A stretch of 17,849 nucleotides of DNA from DATBHW01 sp046704085 (GTDB lineage Bacteria > Chloroflexota > Ktedonobacteria > Ktedonobacterales > DATBGS01). Each line of letters starts with the position of its first letter. Position 1 is the stretch's first letter. Positions 14,051 to 17,849 of the stretch are shown one piece after another. A model generated the notes under the pieces. That model was not told where the DNA came from. It saw nothing but the letters and a program-made list of their open reading frames with translations, and searched no databases. The position numbers were made by a program, and so were the translations under genes. The DNA lies in NCBI GenBank assembly GCA_046704085.1, contig JBJKSJ010000371.1, forward strand, positions 1 through 17,849, written 5' to 3'.

Positions 14051-14888
14051 ACCTCCTGATGCAGCAAGCCCCCTGGACGCGCTGGTGCAGGCCGTCCTTG
14101 AGAGTCCCAAATATCGCAGTATCTGCCTTGATGTCGTCAGGGACGTTGGGGCGCGCGAACTGGCAAAGCGCCGGAATATGCAGGAGGCGATCAAGGCCAC
14201 CAAGGGGAAGTTGCACCAGATTGGCGGGGTGTATACCACCAGGAATCAGTACGCCCGCTGGCTGTCTGACCTCACGCGGGCGCATCAATCGGGCGGGATG
14301 CCCACGCTGCGGAGTGCTTGCAAGCAGGTGATGGGCTATCATGCCTCCACGCGGGAGCGGCTGCCCATCCTGGAGCAGTTCTATGCCCGCGCGCTGGCCG
14401 GTCTGCCCCCGGCGCGGGTCGTGCTTGATCTGGCCTGCGGGCTGAATCCCCTGGCGCTTCCCTGTATGCGGCTGGCTGGGGATGTGGAATACTACGCTTA
14501 CGACATCTATCAGGATATGGCGGACTTCCTCAACGGTTTTCTGGCGCTGGCCCAGATTCGGGGGCGCGCCGAGGCTTGCAATATCTTGCAGCAGTGCCCG
14601 ACACAGCACGCCGACCTGGCGCTGCTGCTCAAGGCCATCCCCTGCTTGGAGCAGGTGGATAAAGATGCTGGCCTGCGGCTTTTAGAGACGGTCAATGCCG
14701 ATCACCTGCTGGTGTCCTTTCCTGTCCATAGTCTGAGCGGCAAGAGCAAAGGGATGGCCCAGAACTACGAGGCGCATTTTCGCCAGATGGTCCAGGGCTT
14801 GCCCTGGACCATCCAACGCTTTGAGTTTGCGTCGGAACTGGCGTTTCTGATCACCAAAGAGCGGCCTCCTGCTGGGTTTGATCTTTGA
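14043..14888 (+). CDS. 16S rRNA m7G1405 methyltransferase-like protein (ArmA/Rmt/FmrO family)
   Basis: A 281-residue protein of the FmrO family (PF07091), whose known members methylate N7 of G1405 in 16S rRNA and give high resistance to 4,6-linked aminoglycosides. Seen here: an N-terminal helical domain (about 1-95), H-A-S-T-R-E-R-L (100-107; the family has H-x-S-T-R/K-E-R), the SAM loop V-L-D-L-A-C-G-L-N-P (127-136), Y-A-Y-D-I (151-155), L-L-L-K-A-I-P-C-L-E (194-203) and V-S-F-P-V-H-S-L-S-G-K (224-234) followed by G-M-x-x-N-Y (237-242). The signature residues I know are kept. The start overlaps the tgt-like stop by 8 nt with no clear ribosome binding site, which points to translational coupling. 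Whether it gives resistance or has a housekeeping or self-protection role is not shown. Confidence 0.85.
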   Translation: MNRPPDAASPLDALVQAVLESPKYRSICLDVVRDVGARELAKRRNMQEAIKATKGKLHQIGGVYTTRNQYARWLSDLTRAHQSGGMPTLRSACKQVMGYHASTRERLPILEQFYARALAGLPPARVVLDLACGLNPLALPCMRLAGDVEYYAYDIYQDMADFLNGFLALAQIRGRAEACNILQQCPTQHADLALLLKAIPCLEQVDKDAGLRLLETVNADHLLVSFPVHSLSGKSKGMAQNYEAHFRQMVQGLPWTIQRFEFASELAFLITKERPPAGFDL

Positions 14889-14914
14889 CGAGTGCCCGCC
14901 TGAGCGGGTATAAT
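14885..14914 (+). promoter_or_regulatory. Near-consensus promoter for hisS leader
   Basis: TTGACG (14885-14890), an 18-nt spacer, and a perfect TATAAT (14909-14914). It overlaps the methyltransferase stop codon (14886-14888). The spacer contains a CCCGC/GCGGG inverted repeat. Predicted transcription start is about 14920-14921, directly before ATG 14922, so the leader frame may be read from a leaderless message. Confidence 0.75.
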
Positions 14915-14921
14915 GTATGCC

Positions 14922-15017
14922 ATGAAGTTTCCACCAATGCTCCGCTATCATTACCATCAATTCCACGCCTGGGGCGAGGCCCAGGCAGCCACCGGGCGCT
15001 GTACAGAGGCGCTCTAG
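14922..15017 (+). CDS. Probable His-codon leader peptide of hisS
   Basis: A 31-codon frame, ATG 14922 to TAG 15015-15017, placed between a strong promoter and hisS. Residues 8-15 are R-Y-H-Y-H-Q-F-H, with His codons at 14949-14951, 14955-14957 and 14964-14966, three in six codons. A perfect 7-bp hairpin, GCCTGGG (14967-14973) with CCCAGGC (14980-14986), begins at the next base. Clustering of the codons for the amino acid that the downstream enzyme charges is the hallmark of attenuation leaders. There is no Shine-Dalgarno sequence; the ATG falls at the predicted transcript start, so leaderless initiation is likely. Translation is inferred. Confidence 0.55.
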   Translation: MKFPPMLRYHYHQFHAWGEAQAATGRCTEAL

Positions 15018-15029
15018 GGGCGCTATGTC

Positions 15030-15104
15030 CTTGCCCGCTTCTTCTTGCTTCCTCTTTGATGAGCGACCTCCTTTGGGGATTTTTTGCCTGCTGAGTCGGG
15101 CGAG
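15030..15104 (+). promoter_or_regulatory. Candidate attenuator structure upstream of hisS
   Basis: A T6 run (15080-15085) is preceded by a weak stem CCTC (15067-15070) with GGGG (15075-15078) and A. CCTC could alternatively pair with GGGG at 15017-15020, which abuts the stop codon of the leader frame. An 8-bp helix (one G-U), CTTGCCCG (15030-15037) with CGGGCGAG (15097-15104), would enclose the element. The order of elements fits attenuation, but the terminator stem is short, so the exact fold is open. Confidence 0.35.
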
Positions 15105-15154
15105 CGTGTAACTTTTGACGATAACCTGATACCGTATTCATAAGGGAGTGGACA

Positions 15155-16450
15155 ATGGCGAGCTATAAAGCGGTGGCTGGCACGCAAGATATTCTGCCGG
15201 ACGCGCAGCCGTACTGGAGCTTTGTGGAGCAGACGGTGGCGGACGTGATGCGCCTGTATGGCTTCGGGCGCATCGAGACGCCGACCTTTGAGGAGACGGC
15301 GGTTTTTCAGCGCAGCGTGGGCGAGGGCACTGATATTGTCGAGAAGGAAATGTACTCCTTCGAGGATCGCGGCGGCGAGCATCTGACGCTGCGCCCGGAG
15401 GGCACGGCTGGCGTCGTGCGGGCATATCTGGAGCATGGGCTGTTTATGAAGCCGCAGCCGGTGAAACTCTATTATCTGCGCCTGCCGATGTTTCGCTACG
15501 AACGCCAGCAGCGCGGGCGCTATCGGGAACACCACCAGTTTGGCTGCGAGGCGCTGGGCGAGACGGACCCCGCCGTCGATGCTGAGATGATCGCGGTGCT
15601 GATGCAGGTCTATCAGCGGCTGGGTCTGCGCGGCATCGATCTGCACCTGAACAGCGTGGGCGACCGCGTGTGCCGCCCACGCTATGTGCAGGCGCTGGTG
15701 GACTATTATCGGCCCCTTTATGATGATCTTTGCCAGGACTGCAAGGTGCGCTTCACCAAGAATCCACTGCGGCTGCTGGATTGCAAGCTGCCGCAGGACC
15801 AGCCGAAGATTGCGGGCGCGCCGAAGATTCTGGACTATCTCTGCGAGGAGTGCGCGGCGCATTTTGCCGAGGTGCGCCGCTTGCTGGAGGCTGAGGACAT
15901 TGCCTATGTGATCGACCCGCTGCTGGTGCGCGGGCTGGATTACTATATGCGCACGGCGTTTGAGGCTGTGCCACAGGAGGGCGCGAGCCGCAGACAGAGC
16001 GCGGTGGGCGGCGGTGGGCGCTACGATGGGCTGGCCGAACTGCTGGGCGGGCGCTCGACGCCAGGCATTGGCTTTGGCGCGGGCATGGAGCGGATCATCG
16101 AGTTTATGCAGGAGCAAAAGATTCAGCCGCCCGCCGAGCCAGGGCCAATCGCTTATGTGGCCTATGTGGGCGCCGAGGCGAAGGCTGAGGCCGTGCGCCT
16201 GACGGCGGAACTGCGCCGGGCAGGGATCCCGGCGCTGCTCTCGCTGGGCGACCGCACGCTGAAGGCACAGATGCGCCAGGCCAATGGCAGCGGCGCGCAT
16301 TATGCGCTGCTGATTGGCGAGGGCGAACTGGAGCGCGGCGAGGTGACGGTGCGCGATCTGGAAGCGCCAGAGACCGACGAGCAGCGCAAGCAGTTCAGCC
16401 TCAAGCGGGATCAGGTGTTGGCGTTTATCCATCCGGGCGCGTCACGGTAG
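15155..16450 (+). CDS. hisS: Histidyl-tRNA synthetase
   Basis: Class II synthetase that charges tRNA-His, 431 residues, the common bacterial length. Motif 2 is F-R-Y-E-R-Q-Q-R-G-R-Y-R-E-H-H-Q-F-G (113-130), the histidine-specific loop is L-V-R-G-L-D-Y-Y-M-R (257-266) with R259, and motif 3 is P-G-I-G-F-G-A-G-M-E-R (303-313). The C-terminal anticodon-binding domain covers about 330-431. Two C-x-x-C pairs (C193/C196, C230/C233) plus C210 in L-L-D-C-K lie in the insertion domain and may bind a metal; similar Cys occur in other bacterial HisRS. GGGAG lies 6 nt before ATG 15155. It has a leader with His codons and a T6 run, suggesting control by charged tRNA-His level. cysE starts 43 nt after its stop. 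Confidence 0.96.
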   Translation: MASYKAVAGTQDILPDAQPYWSFVEQTVADVMRLYGFGRIETPTFEETAVFQRSVGEGTDIVEKEMYSFEDRGGEHLTLRPEGTAGVVRAYLEHGLFMKPQPVKLYYLRLPMFRYERQQRGRYREHHQFGCEALGETDPAVDAEMIAVLMQVYQRLGLRGIDLHLNSVGDRVCRPRYVQALVDYYRPLYDDLCQDCKVRFTKNPLRLLDCKLPQDQPKIAGAPKILDYLCEECAAHFAEVRRLLEAEDIAYVIDPLLVRGLDYYMRTAFEAVPQEGASRRQSAVGGGGRYDGLAELLGGRSTPGIGFGAGMERIIEFMQEQKIQPPAEPGPIAYVAYVGAEAKAEAVRLTAELRRAGIPALLSLGDRTLKAQMRQANGSGAHYALLIGEGELERGEVTVRDLEAPETDEQRKQFSLKRDQVLAFIHPGASR

Positions 16451-16493
16451 CTGGCAGTTTCAATCGCCAGCCAGAGGAAAGGAACAGGAGGAT

Positions 16494-17222
16494 ATGGCCC
16501 TTGTAGAGAATCATCCTGAACAGGCGGCACCAGCGACGCCAGAGCGACCGGGCGAGCCTGAGATGTCCGTCCGGTTGATGCGCAGCGTGGAGAGCGGCAG
16601 CCCGCCGAGGCTGCGCGAGCGTCGTCGGCGCTTCCGTTGGCCGGATGCCATTGATGTGATTTTCGAGAAAGACCCTGCCGCGCGCAACATCTTCGAGGTG
16701 CTGATGTATCAGGGGCTGCACGCGCTGGCGCTGCATCGCATCGCCCATGCGCTCTACCGGGCGCATATCCCCGTCATCCCCCGACTGATCTCGCAGATTG
16801 GGCGCCTGGTGACGGGCGGGATCGAGATTCATCCGGGCGCGAAGATCGGCAAGCGCTTCTTTATCGATCATGGCTCCGGCGTAGTGATCGGCGAGACGGC
16901 AGAGATTGGCGATAACGTCATGCTCTACCATCAGGTGACGCTGGGCGCGACGGGCTGGTGGAAGAATACGGGGCCAAACCGCCGGGTGAAACGGCATCCG
17001 ACGATTGAGGATAATGTGACCATTGGCAGCGGGGCGTTTATCCTGGGGCCAGTGACCATCGGGCGCAACAGCAAGATCGGCGCGATGGCTCTGGTGCTGG
17101 AGGATGTGCCGCCGGATTCGGTGGTTGTAGCGAAGCCTGCCGAACTGCTGGTGCTGCGTGGCAAGCCGCTGCCGCAGCATCAGGAACTGACGCAGGGCTG
17201 GGAACCAGACTATCAGATTTAG
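16494..17222 (+). CDS. cysE: Serine O-acetyltransferase
   Basis: Makes O-acetylserine from serine and acetyl-CoA, the first step of cysteine synthesis. 242 residues: a variable Pro/Arg-rich N-terminus (1-50), a helical part with Y-Q-G-L-H-A-L-A-L-H-R-I-A-H (72-85), then the left-handed beta-helix built of hexapeptide repeats (about 108-210). Catalytic residues by family comparison are H126 (I-D-H-G-S-G), E111 in I-E-I-H-P, and H168 (R-H-P-T-I). An insert W-W-K-N-T-G-P-N-R-R precedes H168. The protein ends in D-Y-Q-I; a C-terminal Ile is what CysK's active site binds in the cysteine synthase complex, and cysK follows 112 nt later. AGGAGG is only 2 nt before ATG 16494 and AAAGGA 10 nt; a later start at 16563 is possible. 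Confidence 0.94.
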   Translation: MALVENHPEQAAPATPERPGEPEMSVRLMRSVESGSPPRLRERRRRFRWPDAIDVIFEKDPAARNIFEVLMYQGLHALALHRIAHALYRAHIPVIPRLISQIGRLVTGGIEIHPGAKIGKRFFIDHGSGVVIGETAEIGDNVMLYHQVTLGATGWWKNTGPNRRVKRHPTIEDNVTIGSGAFILGPVTIGRNSKIGAMALVLEDVPPDSVVVAKPAELLVLRGKPLPQHQELTQGWEPDYQI

Positions 17223-17334
17223 CGTTTCCATCCCTCAATGCGGGTTGTCATAACGGTATATTGCATCGCTCCAGCCCTGGGATAATCTACCAGTGTAGGC
17301 TGAGCAGGTCAACGCACAAGGAGAAACAGACAAC

Positions 17335-17849
17335 ATGGCATGGGCAAACGACGCGACGGAGTTGATCGGGCGGACGCCGCTGGTGCGGCTGAACCGGGTG
17401 ACAGATGGGGCAAAAGCAACGGTGCTGGCAAAGATCGAGGCGTTTCAGCCGGGCTACAGCGTCAAAGACCGCATTGCGGTAAGCATGATCCGCGAGGCCG
17501 AAATGCAGGGATTGTTAAAGCCGGGCGAGAGTGTGATCGTTGAGCCGACCAGCGGCAATACTGGCATCGGGCTGGTATGGGTGGCGGCGGCGCGCGGCTA
17601 TCGCTGCATTCTGACGATGCCCGACACGATGAGCCTGGAGCGGCGGCTGGTGCTGGCCCATTATGGCGCGCAGCTTGAACTGACGCCCGGCGCGCAAGGT
17701 ATGAAGGGGGCGATTGCGCGGGCCGAGGAGATTGTGGCGACGACACCCAACGCCTGGATGCCCCAGCAGTTCAAGAATCCGGCCAACCCGAAGATTCACC
17801 GCGAGACGACCGCCGAGGAAATCTGGAACGATACCGAAGGGCAGGTCGA
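17335..17849 (+). CDS. cysK: Cysteine synthase (O-acetylserine sulfhydrylase), N-terminal part
   Basis: PLP enzyme that makes cysteine from O-acetylserine and sulfide; 171 codons are visible before the right edge cuts it. It starts M-A-W-A-N-D-A-T-E-L-I-G-R-T-P-L-V-R-L, a typical CysK opening. The PLP lysine is K44 in Y-S-V-K-D-R, and the phosphate/substrate loop is P-T-S-G-N-T-G. The usual N-P before the lysine segment is Q-P here (F-Q-P-G-Y-S-V-K). AAGGAG lies 11 nt before ATG 17335. The 112-nt gap after cysE contains -10-like sequences (TATATT 17257, GATAAT 17281) without well-spaced -35 boxes, so cotranscription with cysE is likely. Confidence 0.94.
   Translation, partial: MAWANDATELIGRTPLVRLNRVTDGAKATVLAKIEAFQPGYSVKDRIAVSMIREAEMQGLLKPGESVIVEPTSGNTGIGLVWVAAARGYRCILTMPDTMSLERRLVLAHYGAQLELTPGAQGMKGAIARAEEIVATTPNAWMPQQFKNPANPKIHRETTAEEIWNDTEGQV

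Noticed and set aside
14889..15154. T-box riboswitch before hisS
   Set aside because: I do not find the conserved T-box sequence (TGGNACCGCG type) or a recognisable Stem I; the His-codon frame explains the leader better.
15023..16432. 469-codon minus-strand frame
   Set aside because: Antisense to hisS, His/Gln/Leu-rich composition typical of a shadow frame.

Overview
The window is high-GC bacterial chromosome with tightly packed genes, Shine-Dalgarno sites, frequent GTG/TTG start options, and only short intergenic gaps. The gene content and style suggest Chloroflexota, possibly the Ktedonobacteria side: a soluble GAF/PAS histidine kinase, a GrdB-like protein beside dnaE, an ArmA/Rmt-like methylase, and hisS-cysE-cysK in series. 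No rRNA or other phylogenetic marker was available, so this placement is an inference. I see no tRNA, rRNA, CRISPR array or intact insertion sequence.

Region 1 (1-4758, minus strand) reads as one operon: a GrdB-like gene, then dnaE, then the start of a DoxX-family membrane protein that runs off the left edge. The GrdB-like gene is the main discovery. Its frame is interrupted by a single TGA (3964-3962), placed where relatives have the first Cys of a C-P-x-C motif. A hairpin matching the bacterial SECIS rules follows 18 nt later. I read it as one 335-residue selenoprotein, not two fragments. Its promoter has a perfect TTGACA and an inverted repeat sitting in the -35/-10 spacer.

Region 2 (4759-6336) holds prmA on the plus strand, flanked by two related GC-rich hairpin repeats with a compensatory base-pair change, and a broken RelE/ParE-like toxin gene with an in-frame amber codon.

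Region 3 (6337-12767, minus strand) holds a large soluble sensor histidine kinase, a 0.6-kb gap with tandem hairpins, a small winged-helix-like protein downstream of an MFS sugar-porter-type transporter, a probable luciferase-like monooxygenase remnant, and an unidentified 141-residue protein.

Region 4 (12804-17849, plus strand) begins with a divergent tRNA-guanine transglycosylase overlapping an ArmA/Rmt-type 16S rRNA m7G1405 methyltransferase homologue, so two guanosine-modifying enzymes are translationally coupled. A near-consensus promoter at the end of that pair precedes a 31-codon reading frame with three His codons in six, then hairpins and a T6 run, then hisS; this looks like His-codon attenuation of histidyl-tRNA synthetase. 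hisS is followed by cysE and cysK (cut by the right edge), which encode the two enzymes of cysteine synthesis; CysE ends in the Ile expected for binding CysK.
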